A DNA stretch of 64,000 nt, taken from contig DAAN01000009.1 in the NCBI GenBank assembly GCA_001701135.1, forward strand, positions 62,001-126,000. Direction: 5' to 3'. Shown piece by piece: positions 43,503 to 53,242 of the stretch. Source of the stretch: Bacteroidales bacterium H3. Its GTDB lineage: Bacteria > Bacteroidota > Bacteroidia > Bacteroidales > Muribaculaceae. Positions within the stretch are counted from its first letter, which is position 1; each line of letters begins with the position of its first letter. Made by a program: the position numbers and the translations under genes. Under the pieces are notes generated by a model that had not been told where the DNA came from, made no database searches, and saw nothing but the letters and a program-made list of their open reading frames with translations.

Positions 43503-45140
43503 ATGTCACAATTCAAAAAAATATCGGTCTGGGTTCCGGTGATTGCCGCCGGCATGTTTGTTTTAGGTTTTCTTGCCGGCGACATGGTGAACCGCCACAA
43601 CGGTCCGACAGCCGCCCAAAAGAAATTTCAGACCATTCTCAACCTCATCCGCAACGAATATGTCGACGAGGTGGATCTCGACAGCCTTATCGAGAAGACT
43701 ATCCCGAGTCTGCTCACCAATCTCGACCCCCACTCGGCATATATTCCTGCCTCCGACCTGCAGGAAGTAAATGACGATCTGGAGGGATTCAGCGGTGTGG
43801 GCATTCAGTTCATGCTCGACAACGATACCATCAAAGTGGTGGAGGTCATATCGGGCGGACCCGCCGAAAAGGTCGGTATCATGGCAGGTGACCGCATTAT
43901 CAAGGTAAATGATAAAAATGTGGCGGGAGCAGGCATCGACGACAAGGATATACGCGCCATGCTCCGCGGTCCCAAGGATACCAAAGTGACCGTAAAGATC
44001 AAACGCAATAACTCACGTAAGCTCCTCACCTACGAAATCACCCGCGGCGATATCCCTATGAACACTGTCGACGCGGCCCACATCGTGTCGCCCGGAATCG
44101 GATATGTGCGTGTCAACAAATTCGGCCGCACCACCTACGACGAATTTTTCCAGGCACTCGAGAAGCTGCGTCGCGAGGGTGCGCAGGATTATGTGATCGA
44201 CCTGCGAGGCAACACAGGCGGATATATGGAAATCGCCCTAATGATGGCCAACGAATTCCTTGAACGTGGCCAGCTGATTGTGAGCCAGAAAGGACGCGAC
44301 TTCAATTCCAACCACACATATCCTGCCGACGGCAACGGCGCGTTCCGCGAAAGTCAGGTGGTGGTGCTCCTCAACGAGTTCTCCGCCTCATCTTCTGAGA
44401 TCTTCGCCGGGGCGCTCCAGGACAACGACCGTGCCCTGGTCATCGGTCGCCGCTCATTCGGCAAAGGTCTGATTCAGCGCCAGTCAGAGCTGCCCGACAG
44501 TTCGGCCATACGTCTCACAATCGGCCGATATTACACCCCATCGGGCCGCTGCATCCAGAAAGACTACTCCAATCTCACACAATATGAGCACGACATCCTC
44601 GACCGCTACACCTCGGGCGAAATGTTCTCGGCCGATTCGGTGAAAATCAACAAGGATCTCAAATTTCACACCGCTCACGGCCGCACGGTCTATGGCGGAG
44701 GAGGCATCATGCCCGACATATTCGTGCCCAACGACACCTCGGGTCTCAGCTCCTATTATATTAATGTGGCAAATGCCGGTCTGCTCCAGCGTTTCGCTTT
44801 CGATTATGTCGACGACAACCGCGACGTGCTCTCTCAGGCTACCGACGTAGAGCAACTCGAAAAACTCCTCCCCAACGACGAGGCGCTGCTGCGCCAGTTT
44901 GTGCTCTTCGCCTCGCGCAACGGCTTCCCCGCCCGCTGGTACTATATCAACATTTCGCATGATTTGATTGTTAATCAACTGAAAGCACTCATTGCACGCG
45001 ACGCTCTCGGATACGATGCGTTCTATCGCATCGCCAACACCATGGATCCCGATGTAAAGCGCGCTGTGGAAGAGTTGCTCAACGGTTCGGCCGCCTTCCC
45101 GATACTTCCGGAAAAGGGACCGGTGCCGGTCAACAATTAA
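43503..45140 (+). CDS. S41 family C-terminal processing peptidase (CtpA-like)
   Basis: C-terminal processing proteases cleave envelope proteins using a Ser-Lys dyad. The 545-residue protein has an N-terminal membrane anchor (VWVPVIAAGMFVLGFLAGDMV), a PDZ domain (FSGVGIQFMLDNDTIKVVEVISGGPAEKVGIMAGDRII, about residues 95-180), and the S41 domain with YVIDLRGNTGGY, the catalytic Ser in EFSASSSEIFAGAL and the Lys in RSFGKGLIQ. It should be periplasmic, membrane-anchored. The 5-formyl-THF cyclo-ligase gene follows by 12 bp, an arrangement I believe is common in Bacteroidales. Confidence 0.95.
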   Translation: MSQFKKISVWVPVIAAGMFVLGFLAGDMVNRHNGPTAAQKKFQTILNLIRNEYVDEVDLDSLIEKTIPSLLTNLDPHSAYIPASDLQEVNDDLEGFSGVGIQFMLDNDTIKVVEVISGGPAEKVGIMAGDRIIKVNDKNVAGAGIDDKDIRAMLRGPKDTKVTVKIKRNNSRKLLTYEITRGDIPMNTVDAAHIVSPGIGYVRVNKFGRTTYDEFFQALEKLRREGAQDYVIDLRGNTGGYMEIALMMANEFLERGQLIVSQKGRDFNSNHTYPADGNGAFRESQVVVLLNEFSASSSEIFAGALQDNDRALVIGRRSFGKGLIQRQSELPDSSAIRLTIGRYYTPSGRCIQKDYSNLTQYEHDILDRYTSGEMFSADSVKINKDLKFHTAHGRTVYGGGGIMPDIFVPNDTSGLSSYYINVANAGLLQRFAFDYVDDNRDVLSQATDVEQLEKLLPNDEALLRQFVLFASRNGFPARWYYINISHDLIVNQLKALIARDALGYDAFYRIANTMDPDVKRAVEELLNGSAAFPILPEKGPVPVNN

Positions 45141-45152
45141 TAATCACTAATC

Positions 45153-45719
45153 ATGGACAAGGAACAGATACGCAATAACATAAAGGCCCGCAAAAGCCTC
45201 CTTTCGGCAATAGAAAAAGCCAAAGCCGCCATGGCGGTATTCAGCAGCCTCGAACAGTCGGCTGCCTTCGCCCTTGCCGACAACATTCTGCTTTATCATT
45301 CCTTGCCCGACGAGCTTTCCACACGCGAGTTTCTCGACCGCTGGCACGGCAGGAAACATTTCTTTCTCCCACGCGTCAACGGTCTGAACCTTGAGATACT
45401 CCCCTACGACAGTTCGCGCATGGCTCTCGGAGCCTTCCACATTGAAGAACCGCAGGGCACCGACACATGCGACATCTCGCAGATCGAGATGATAGTGGTG
45501 CCGGCTGTGGCATACGACCGGCGGGGCAACCGCGTAGGGCGCGGCAAGGGGTATTACGACCGTCTGCTCGCCGACAGCCATGCCACAAAAGTGGGCGTCG
45601 GATATGATTTCCAGCTTCTCGACGACGAGATACCCGCCGAAGCGCACGATGTGGCCGTAGACATGGTGATCACCGACCGCCGGCGCATTGTCATTCATCA
45701 CCTCAAAAAGAAAAAGTAA
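45153..45719 (+). CDS. 5-formyltetrahydrofolate cyclo-ligase
   Basis: The enzyme converts 5-formyl-THF to 5,10-methenyl-THF with ATP, returning a storage folate to one-carbon use. The 188-residue protein shows LLSAIEKAKAAMAVFSSLEQSAAF, a middle FFLPRVNG, and the signature RVGRGKGYYDRLLAD with the ATP-binding loop. A basic C-terminal KKKK tail ends at the TAA, and the next gene's TTG start follows with no gap. It is co-transcribed with the S41 peptidase gene. Confidence 0.93.
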   Translation: MDKEQIRNNIKARKSLLSAIEKAKAAMAVFSSLEQSAAFALADNILLYHSLPDELSTREFLDRWHGRKHFFLPRVNGLNLEILPYDSSRMALGAFHIEEPQGTDTCDISQIEMIVVPAVAYDRRGNRVGRGKGYYDRLLADSHATKVGVGYDFQLLDDEIPAEAHDVAVDMVITDRRRIVIHHLKKKK

Positions 45720-47660
45720 TTGATTTCCGTTCAGAACCTTTCTGTAGAATTCAGCGCAAAATCTCTCTTCGACAACGTCAGCTATGTTATAAACCGACGC
45801 GACCGCATCGCCCTTGTGGGCAAGAATGGCGCCGGCAAGTCAACCATGCTCAAAATCATAGCCGGGCTTCAGAAACCTACCTCGGGTCAGGTGGCTGTGC
45901 CTCAGGACACCACCATCGGCTATCTGCCGCAGCAGATGAAGCTCTCCGACACCCGCACTGTAATCGAGGAGGTGCGTGAGGCTTTTTCACATATCGACCT
46001 CATGACGCTAAAGCTCGACAGGATGAATGCCGAACTGGCCGACCGAACCGATTATGAATCACCCGACTATCAGCGGCTTATCGATGACATAGCCGATCTG
46101 TCGGAGCGACTGGCTATGGAGCAGAGCGAGAATGCCGAGGCCGAGATGGAGAAAACCCTGATCGGCCTGGGGTTCACCCGCGACGATTTCACCCGCCACA
46201 CATCGGAATTCTCGGGAGGATGGCGCATGCGCATCGAGCTGGCCAAACTGCTGCTGCGACGTACCGATGTGCTGCTGCTCGACGAACCGACCAACCACCT
46301 CGACATCGAGTCGATACAGTGGCTCGAACAGTTTCTTGCCACCAAAGCCAACGCCGTGATGCTCGTAAGCCACGACCGCGCATTTATCGACAATGTCACA
46401 AACCGCACCATCGAGATTTCATGCGGCAAGATTTACGATTATTCCGTAAACTATTCAAAATTCGTGGAACTGCGCAAGGAGCGCATCGCCCAGCAGATGC
46501 GAGCCTACCAGAACCAGCAGAAAGAAATTGCCGACACTGAGGCATTCATCGAACGATTCCGATATAAAGCGACCAAGGCCGTACAGGTGCAAAGCCGCAT
46601 GAAGCAGCTTGCGAAAATAGAGCGTATCGAGGTCGATGAGGTAGATAATTCGCGGCTGAATCTGCGTTTTCCGCCCGCTCCGCGGTCGGGCGACTACCCG
46701 GTGATTGCCGACAATGTGGGCAAAACCTACGGCGAGCACCTTGTGTTTGATCATGCCACATTTACCATCAAGCGCGGTGAAAAAGTGGCGTTTGTAGGCA
46801 AGAACGGCGAAGGCAAGTCCACCCTGGTGAAGTGCATAATGAACGAAATACCGTTCACCGGCACCCTGAAAATCGGACACAATGTAAAAATTGGCTATTT
46901 CGCCCAGAATCAGGCCCAGCTGCTCGATGAGGATATAACGGTGTTCGACACTATCGACCGCGTTGCCACCGGCGACATCCGCACCCGCATACGCGACATT
47001 CTCGGCGCATTCATGTTTGGCGGCGAAGCCTCCGACAAGAAGGTTAAAGTGCTTTCGGGCGGCGAGAAGACCCGTCTGGCCATGATACGCCTGCTGCTCG
47101 AGCCGGTCAATCTCCTCATTCTCGACGAGCCCACCAACCATCTCGACATGGCCACCAAAGATATACTCAAACAGGCCATCCGCGATTTCACCGGCACGGT
47201 GATAGTGGTGAGCCACGACCGCGAGTTTCTCGATGGTCTGGTCGAGAAAGTATATGAGTTCGGCGGCGGACGGGTGCGCGAATGCCTCGGCGGCATCTAT
47301 GAGTTTCTGGAGAAAAAGAAACTGGAATCATTGCGCGAACTTGAACGCACAAAGCCGTCAGTGCCCGATTCTCCCCGCGAATCAGCAGCGAAACCACCTC
47401 AGAAAATCAACTATGCGGAACAGCGTGAACGCGAAAAAATGGTAAAACGGGCTGCGAAGAAGGTGCAGGATGCCGAAAACGAAATCACACGTCTCGAAAG
47501 TGAAGTAGCTGATATTGAGGCCCAACTTGCCGCCGGAAATGTGGAGGGTGACATCCTTGACCGCTATTCTAAAACCAAACGCGACCTCGACAACGCCATG
47601 TCGGTGTGGGAACTTGCCTCACAGGAACATGACGACCTGGTCACAAGATTTGCCCGTTGA
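45720..47660 (+). CDS. ABC-F family ATP-binding protein
   Basis: ABC-F proteins are soluble double-ATPase factors that act on the ribosome in translation or antibiotic protection. The 646-residue protein has two ABC domains: Walker A GKNGAGKST (about residues 36-44) with signature SGGWRMRIELAKLLL, and Walker A GKNGEGKST with SGGEKTRLAMIRLLL, joined by a charged linker (MRAYQNQQKEIADTEAFIERFRYKA). A C-terminal coiled coil (VQDAENEITRLESEVADIEAQL) matches the Uup/YdiF-like subgroup. Translation appears to start at TTG 45720, directly after the TAA of the preceding gene, since MISVQNLSVEFSAKSLF is the conserved N-terminus and no ATG is available. Confidence 0.9.
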   Translation: MISVQNLSVEFSAKSLFDNVSYVINRRDRIALVGKNGAGKSTMLKIIAGLQKPTSGQVAVPQDTTIGYLPQQMKLSDTRTVIEEVREAFSHIDLMTLKLDRMNAELADRTDYESPDYQRLIDDIADLSERLAMEQSENAEAEMEKTLIGLGFTRDDFTRHTSEFSGGWRMRIELAKLLLRRTDVLLLDEPTNHLDIESIQWLEQFLATKANAVMLVSHDRAFIDNVTNRTIEISCGKIYDYSVNYSKFVELRKERIAQQMRAYQNQQKEIADTEAFIERFRYKATKAVQVQSRMKQLAKIERIEVDEVDNSRLNLRFPPAPRSGDYPVIADNVGKTYGEHLVFDHATFTIKRGEKVAFVGKNGEGKSTLVKCIMNEIPFTGTLKIGHNVKIGYFAQNQAQLLDEDITVFDTIDRVATGDIRTRIRDILGAFMFGGEASDKKVKVLSGGEKTRLAMIRLLLEPVNLLILDEPTNHLDMATKDILKQAIRDFTGTVIVVSHDREFLDGLVEKVYEFGGGRVRECLGGIYEFLEKKKLESLRELERTKPSVPDSPRESAAKPPQKINYAEQREREKMVKRAAKKVQDAENEITRLESEVADIEAQLAAGNVEGDILDRYSKTKRDLDNAMSVWELASQEHDDLVTRFAR

Positions 47661-47738
47661 CAGCTACTTTCATTGAACATTGCCACGGGGTGCGGTTGTT
47701 GTAGTGATATATCTACAATCAACCGTAAGCTACCGGCA

Positions 47739-48482
47739 ATGTACCCAAGAAAGTTTCTCCTGACGCTATCCCTATCGTGTGCACTCCTCGGCGTTACGTC
47801 ACTTCAGGCAGTCACTCCCGACCCCGCTCCTGTCGCTCCCTCATCCTCTGAACCGAAGATGACAGTGCAGAGCGTTTATGCCGGGTACACTCTCTATACC
47901 CTGCGCCCGGCGGCAGGCACAAGTTTCTCGCTCAACGGTTTCAATGTAGGTTATTCCATCGATTTCCGCCTGATGAAATCACACCCGCTGTTTGCTGGTA
48001 CCGGCATCACGGCCACTTACACCAGCCGGTCAAAAGATTTCCACGAAGCCGCCAACTATAACCCTGTCAATGGCAATGTGCAGGTGATTTTTTTTAATTT
48101 CACCGTTCCTGTCAATATCGGTTACGAACTGGCTATCGGCCAAAGCGATTTCAGCATAATCCCACAACTGGGACTCGACCTGCGCATTCAGGCCTATGGG
48201 CATGCCCGCGTGAAATCGTCGCCTGCGCAAGCCGGCACGGCGGCGGCTTCATCCGACCTTTATGTGCGTGCATCAGGCTACAATCCCGGCAGCTACAATC
48301 TGTTCTCCAGCCGTCAGCTCGGCAACCGGGTTTTCAACCGCGTGCAGGCCGGGTGGCACGCAAGTCTGAAACTTCGCGCCCACTCGATGGTGCTTGGGCT
48401 ATCTTACGGCTCCGATTTCAAGAAACTGCGCAACGAACTCGGCTCTTCCAATCTGCTTGTAAATCTTGGCTATTACTTCTGA
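47739..48482 (+). CDS. Outer membrane beta-barrel protein of unknown function
   Basis: From the ATG at 47739 the 247-residue protein begins with a signal peptide (FLLTLSLSCALLGVTSLQA). A short Pro/Ser linker precedes alternating aromatic strands (YAGYTLYTLRPAAGTSFSLNGFNVGYSIDFRL ... GTGITATYTSR), and the C-terminus ends in a strand and Phe (LLVNLGYYF), the usual barrel end. It looks like a small porin-like or PorT/OmpW-type barrel; I cannot name the function. The start at 47673 would add a Cys-rich stretch that does not look like a signal. Confidence 0.78.
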   Translation: MYPRKFLLTLSLSCALLGVTSLQAVTPDPAPVAPSSSEPKMTVQSVYAGYTLYTLRPAAGTSFSLNGFNVGYSIDFRLMKSHPLFAGTGITATYTSRSKDFHEAANYNPVNGNVQVIFFNFTVPVNIGYELAIGQSDFSIIPQLGLDLRIQAYGHARVKSSPAQAGTAAASSDLYVRASGYNPGSYNLFSSRQLGNRVFNRVQAGWHASLKLRAHSMVLGLSYGSDFKKLRNELGSSNLLVNLGYYF

Positions 48483-48638
48483 GCCGGATTGCTCCGAAGC
48501 CGCGCGTCATCATCATAGCAAAAAGACAGTATACAACACAAACTAATCTATATTTGCCACTACACACCATGTTTTGATAGCATTATGACCGTGGTTTCCC
48601 ATATTTTTGAGAAAAATGAAAAATTTTTCACGAATTTC

Positions 48639-48669
48639 TTTGCAAGCTAAAAAAGTTTTCCTAACTTTG
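48639..48669 (+). promoter_or_regulatory. Promoter of dapF-dapL
   Basis: TTTG (48639-48642), a 19-bp spacer and TAACTTTG (48662-48669) form a full consensus match. The transcript should start near 48674, giving a leader of about 12 nt to the ATG at 48686. Confidence 0.85.
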
Positions 48670-48685
48670 CAAAGTGATTCCAAAT

Positions 48686-49621
48686 ATGGACAAAGCAAAA
48701 ACCACATATCATCCATCCGTGGCACCGCTGTTATTCACAAAAATGCACGGAATCGGCAACGATTATATATATTTCGATTGCCGCAACGGTTCTCCCTCTC
48801 ATCCCGAAGCACTCTCGCGGGCGCTCAGTGACCGCCACAAAGGGATCGGCGGCGACGGTATAATCCTCATCTGCCCCTCACGCATCGCCGACTTCAAAAT
48901 GAGAATCTTCAACGCCGACGGCTCCGAAGCGAAAATGTGTGGCAATGGCTCTCGCTGCGTCGGCAAGTATGTCTACGACTACGGCCTTACGCAAAATAAG
49001 GAAATAACGCTCGAAACTCTTTCGGGCGTTAAATATTTATATCTGACAACCGGCGCCGACAACAAAGTGTCGGAAGTAACAGTCGACATGGGTGCGCCCG
49101 TCCTCTCCCCTGCTTCCATCCCGGTGAATGCTTCCGACAATCTCCGGATACCGGTAGAAGTCGATGGCCACACCATTGAAATCACTGCGGTATCGATGGG
49201 CAACCCCCACGGCGTGGTTTTCGTGGATAATCTCGACACAATCGACATCCCGGCTCTCGGCCCGGTGCTTGAAAAGCATCCCATGTGGCCCGACCGGGCA
49301 AACATAGAGTTCGCACAGGTGCTGTCGCTACACGAAATCCGCATGCGTGTATGGGAACGCGGCAGTGGCGAGACCCAGGCATGCGGCACCGGCGCCTGCG
49401 CCACGGCGGTGGCTGCTTCTCTGCTCGGTCTTGCCGGGAACGACAATATCACCGTCCATCTCCTCGGAGGCGATCTGCGCATATCGCTGAATCCCGCAAA
49501 CGGCCATGTGATGATGACAGGAGGCGCCACCACGGTGTTCACCGGACGCGTGGAAGTGCCGCCCGATATATCGACGGTACCTCCGGCCGGCAAGGCTCCA
49601 GAAGCCAGAATCGGCATATAA
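48686..49621 (+). CDS. dapF: Diaminopimelate epimerase
   Basis: DapF converts LL- to meso-diaminopimelate for lysine and peptidoglycan. The protein is about 311 residues. Key motifs: FTKMHGIGNDYIYFDC, NADGSEAKMCGNGSRCVGKY (first catalytic Cys in CGNGSRC), and ERGSGETQACGTGACATAVAA (second catalytic Cys). The ATG at 48686 is preferred; a GTG at 48674 lies at the probable transcript start and would need leaderless translation. dapL follows by 55 bp, so two consecutive steps of one pathway are encoded together. Confidence 0.96.
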   Translation: MDKAKTTYHPSVAPLLFTKMHGIGNDYIYFDCRNGSPSHPEALSRALSDRHKGIGGDGIILICPSRIADFKMRIFNADGSEAKMCGNGSRCVGKYVYDYGLTQNKEITLETLSGVKYLYLTTGADNKVSEVTVDMGAPVLSPASIPVNASDNLRIPVEVDGHTIEITAVSMGNPHGVVFVDNLDTIDIPALGPVLEKHPMWPDRANIEFAQVLSLHEIRMRVWERGSGETQACGTGACATAVAASLLGLAGNDNITVHLLGGDLRISLNPANGHVMMTGGATTVFTGRVEVPPDISTVPPAGKAPEARIGI

Positions 49622-49676
49622 TCACACCGCTTCAACACTCAACTCAGTCAATTCCAAGGTTTCCAATATTCATCCG

Positions 49677-50909
49677 ATGTTCAGTATCAACGACAATTTC
49701 TGCAGGCTTCCCGAAAGCTACCTCTTCTCGGAGGTTGCGCACCGGATAAGCGCCTACAAGGAGGCGAATCCCGGCGTAGAAATCATACGCATGGGTATCG
49801 GCGATGTCACAAAGCCTCTGTGCCCTGCCGCCATCAAGGCAATGCAGAAAGCCGTGGCCGACGAAGGAAACGCCGCCACATTCCATGGCTACGGACCCGA
49901 ACAGGGCTATCTGTTCCTGCGTCAGGCAATCGCCGACAACGATTACCGTAGCCGCGGCATCGAAATCGACCCCTCGGAAATATTCATCAGCGACGGCGCC
50001 AAGAGCGACACGGGCAACTTCGGCGACATACTGGGCAAGGACAACATCGTGGCAGTGACCGATCCCGTCTATCCCGTCTACGTAGACACAAATGTAATGG
50101 CAGGACGCGGAGGTGTGCTACGCCAGGGTGCCTGGAGCAACATAGTCTATCTCCCTGTCACCTCCGAAAACGATTTTGTGCCTGCACTTCCCGAGGGGAC
50201 GGTACCCGATATCATATATCTTTGCTACCCCAACAATCCCACAGGCACCACTCTCACACGCGCACAGCTGAAAGTGTGGGTCGACTACGCTCTGGCCCAC
50301 GGTTCCCTGATACTTTTCGATTCTGCATATGAGGCTTTTATCCGCCAGGATGATGTGCCACACTCAATTTTTGAAATCGAAGGGGCACGCAAATGCGCCG
50401 TGGAGTTCCGCAGTTTTTCCAAGACAGCCGGTTTCACCGGTGTGCGCTGCGGATACACCGTGGTACCCAAAGGGCTGCGCGGACGCAGTGCCGACGGCAA
50501 GGAGATGGAGCTGAACGCGATGTGGAACCGCCGTCAGTGCACCCGCTTCAACGGCGCCAGCTACATATCGCAGCGCGGAGCCGAAGCAATATACACTCCG
50601 GAAGGACGCCGGCAGATCACTGAAACCGTCGACTACTACCTGCGCAACGCCGGAGTGCTCCGCCAGGGTCTTGCAGAAACAGGTCTGGAAGTTTTCGGCG
50701 GCATCAATGCCCCATATGTGTGGGTAAAGACTCCCGGCGGCATGACATCCTGGGAATTTTTCGACGCTCTGCTGTCACGCTGCCATGTGGCCGGCACACC
50801 CGGCTCGGGCTTCGGTCCCGCAGGCGAAGGCTATTTCAGGCTAACGGCATTCAACACCTATGAGAACACTCTCGAAGCCGTGAGCCGCATCCGACAGGCC
50901 CGGTTCTGA
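49677..50909 (+). CDS. dapL: LL-diaminopimelate aminotransferase
   Basis: DapL converts tetrahydrodipicolinate directly to LL-DAP with glutamate, a shortcut that needs no acylated intermediates. The 410-residue PLP enzyme of fold type I shows NDNFCRLPESYLFSEVAHRISAYKE, MGIGDVTKPLCPAAIKAM, FISDGAKSDTGNF, LCYPNNPTGTTL, FDSAYEAFI, and the PLP lysine in FRSFSKTAGFTGVRCGY. The length and N-terminal FSEVAHR block are specific for DapL. It lies next to dapF, its pathway partner. Confidence 0.97.
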   Translation: MFSINDNFCRLPESYLFSEVAHRISAYKEANPGVEIIRMGIGDVTKPLCPAAIKAMQKAVADEGNAATFHGYGPEQGYLFLRQAIADNDYRSRGIEIDPSEIFISDGAKSDTGNFGDILGKDNIVAVTDPVYPVYVDTNVMAGRGGVLRQGAWSNIVYLPVTSENDFVPALPEGTVPDIIYLCYPNNPTGTTLTRAQLKVWVDYALAHGSLILFDSAYEAFIRQDDVPHSIFEIEGARKCAVEFRSFSKTAGFTGVRCGYTVVPKGLRGRSADGKEMELNAMWNRRQCTRFNGASYISQRGAEAIYTPEGRRQITETVDYYLRNAGVLRQGLAETGLEVFGGINAPYVWVKTPGGMTSWEFFDALLSRCHVAGTPGSGFGPAGEGYFRLTAFNTYENTLEAVSRIRQARF

Positions 50910-50979
50910 CACTACGAATCGCTCGCCCGACAATATTCTGACAATAAATTATTCAACATATCAAACTTCATTCCATTCT

Positions 50980-53169
50980 ATGTCTCTATTAAGATTCCAA
51001 GCGGTAAAGGAAGCCTCCAACCGCAAGGCCGTTCCTGTTGATCTCCCCAAGGAACGTGCAGAGAAGTTCTACGCCGAAGCGGTGTTCAACCGCCAGAAAA
51101 TGTTTGAGTATCTCCCCCGTGAGACCTACGACGAACTCGTCAACGCCATCGACAACAAGCAGCCCATCTCGCGCAAACTCGCCGACAGCGTTGCCGCAGG
51201 AATGAAGCAGTGGGCCATCGAAAACGGCGCCCGCCACTACACCCACTGGTTCCACCCCCTCACCGGTGGCACCGCCGAAAAGCACGACGCCTTTATCGAA
51301 CATGACGGCAAAGGGGGCGTGGTAGAGAAATTCGACGGCAAACTCCTCGTGCAGCAGGAACCCGACGCTTCCAGCTTCCCCAACGGCGGCATCCGCAACA
51401 CATTCGAAGCCCGCGGATACTCGGCCTGGGACATCTCCTCGCCTGTGTTCATCCTCAACAAGACACTCTGTATCCCCACCATCTTCATATCCTACACCGG
51501 TGAGTCGCTCGACTTCAAGACTCCCCTGCTGCGTGCCCTCAACGCGGTCGACAAGGCAGCCGCAGGCGTGGCACGCTATTTCGACAAGGATGTGAAGCAT
51601 GTGCAGAGCTATCTCGGCTGGGAACAGGAATATTTCCTTGTCGACGAAGCGCTCTATGCCGCCCGTCCCGATCTGGTGATGACAGGCCGCACCCTCATGG
51701 GTCACGAAAGCGCCAAGAACCAGCAGCTTGAGGACCACTATTTCGGCGCCATCCCCTCGCGTGTCGAAGCTTTCATGCTCGACCTCGAAGTCGAATGTCA
51801 CCGCCTCGGCATCCCCGCCCACACCCGTCACAACGAGGTGGCTCCCAACCAGTTCGAGCTGGCTCCCATCTTTGAGGAGACCAACCTCGCCAACGACCAC
51901 AACCTGCTGCTGATGAGCATCATGAGCGAGGTTGCAAAGCGTCATAACTTCCGTGTGCTTCTTCACGAAAAGCCTTTCAACGGCATCAACGGTTCGGGCA
52001 AGCACAACAACTGGAGCCTCGGCACCGACACCGGCACGCTGCTCTTCGCCCCCGGCAAGACTCCCCGCGAGAATCTCCGCTTCATCACATTCGTGGCCAA
52101 CGTAATGGCCGCCGTCTACCGTCACAACGCGCTGCTGAAAGCCTCTATCTCCTCCGCCACCAACGCCCATCGTCTCGGCGCCAACGAGGCACCTCCCGCC
52201 ATCATCTCCATCTTCACCGGCTCTATGATTTCCAAAATCTTCGACCAGCTTGAAAAGAGCACCGAGGATGAGCTGATTGAACTCAGCGGCAAAGAGGGCA
52301 TCACCGTGGGCGTGTCGCAGATTCCTGAAATCATGATCGACAACACCGACCGCAACCGCACATCGCCTTTCGCCTTCACCGGCAACCGCTTCGAGTTCCG
52401 TGCAGTGGGTTCGTCGGCCAACTGTGCATCGGCCATGATCGCACTCAACGCCGCAGTCGCCGAGCAGCTTGCCGAGTTCAAGAAACGTGTGGACAGCCGC
52501 GTGGAACGCGAAGAATCGCTCTATCATGCTATCCTCGAGGAGGTCAAGGCCCTCATCGAATATTCCAAGGCCATCCACTTCGACGGCAACGGCTATTCCG
52601 ACGAATGGAAAGAAGAAGCTGCCCGTCGCGGTCTCGACTGCGAGACCTCGGTGCCCAAAATCTTCGACGCATACCTCACTCCCGCATCCGAGGAAATGTT
52701 TGCCAAGACAGGCGTATTCAATGACCTTGAGCTGCGTGCCCGCAACGAGGTGAAGTGGGAGACCTACACTAAAAAGATTCAGATCGAGGCCCGCGTTCTC
52801 GGCGACCTTGCCCTTAACCACATCATCCCCGTAGCCATCCGCTATCAGTCGATACTTATCGACAACGCCTCCAAGATTCGCGGCATCTTCCCCGAAGGGA
52901 AGGCTACCGAGCTTTCGGCAGGCGACACCCGCGCAATCGAGAAGCTCGCAGGCCATATCGAAACCATCCGTCAGGGTGTTCAGGACATGGTCAATGCCCG
53001 CAAAGATGCCAACAAAATCGAGAACGAGCGCGAAAAAGCCATCGCATACCACGACACCGTGGTTCCGCAGATGGAAAAAATCCGCTACCACATCGACAAA
53101 GTGGAGCTGATGGTCGACGACGAGATGTGGCCTCTGCCCAAATACCGCGAAATGCTCTTCATCCGCTGA
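50980..53169 (+). CDS. glnN: Glutamine synthetase type III
   Basis: GSIII makes glutamine from glutamate and ammonia in Bacteroidota and cyanobacteria. The 729-residue length is characteristic; types I and II are much shorter. Motifs include HWFHPLTGGTAEKHDAFIE, GWEQEYFLVDEAL (metal-binding Glu), the HTRHNEVAPNQFELAPIFEE block, the HEKPFNGINGSGKHNNWSL substrate region, and NRTSPFAFTGNRFEFRAVGSS (ATP and glutamate binding). It is monocistronic: a 70-bp gap from dapL and a hairpin after it. Nitrogen control sites were not identified. Confidence 0.97.
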   Translation: MSLLRFQAVKEASNRKAVPVDLPKERAEKFYAEAVFNRQKMFEYLPRETYDELVNAIDNKQPISRKLADSVAAGMKQWAIENGARHYTHWFHPLTGGTAEKHDAFIEHDGKGGVVEKFDGKLLVQQEPDASSFPNGGIRNTFEARGYSAWDISSPVFILNKTLCIPTIFISYTGESLDFKTPLLRALNAVDKAAAGVARYFDKDVKHVQSYLGWEQEYFLVDEALYAARPDLVMTGRTLMGHESAKNQQLEDHYFGAIPSRVEAFMLDLEVECHRLGIPAHTRHNEVAPNQFELAPIFEETNLANDHNLLLMSIMSEVAKRHNFRVLLHEKPFNGINGSGKHNNWSLGTDTGTLLFAPGKTPRENLRFITFVANVMAAVYRHNALLKASISSATNAHRLGANEAPPAIISIFTGSMISKIFDQLEKSTEDELIELSGKEGITVGVSQIPEIMIDNTDRNRTSPFAFTGNRFEFRAVGSSANCASAMIALNAAVAEQLAEFKKRVDSRVEREESLYHAILEEVKALIEYSKAIHFDGNGYSDEWKEEAARRGLDCETSVPKIFDAYLTPASEEMFAKTGVFNDLELRARNEVKWETYTKKIQIEARVLGDLALNHIIPVAIRYQSILIDNASKIRGIFPEGKATELSAGDTRAIEKLAGHIETIRQGVQDMVNARKDANKIENEREKAIAYHDTVVPQMEKIRYHIDKVELMVDDEMWPLPKYREMLFIR

Positions 53170-53184
53170 TATACAGACTGCGAT

Positions 53185-53225
53185 GCGTCTGGAATGCTGT
53201 GTTCAACGCACAGTGTTTCAGACGC
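53185..53225 (+). terminator. Hairpin after glnN
   Basis: GCGTCTG (53185-53191) pairs with CAGACGC (53219-53225), with further inner pairing (CTGTG with CACAG). It lies 16 bp after the glnN stop. The T tract that follows is weak, so termination efficiency is uncertain. Confidence 0.6.
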
Positions 53226-53242
53226 TTCGTTGTCTACGATCC

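Noticed and set aside
48549..48556. TATATTTG as a promoter box before dapF.
   Set aside because: It lies over 100 bp upstream, without a -33 box, while a full consensus promoter is at 48639-48669.
50989..53091. A 700-codon open frame antisense to glnN.
   Set aside because: It is a mirror of the GC-rich codon pattern of glnN, Val/Gly/Ala/His-rich, with no domain; the plus-strand gene is certain.
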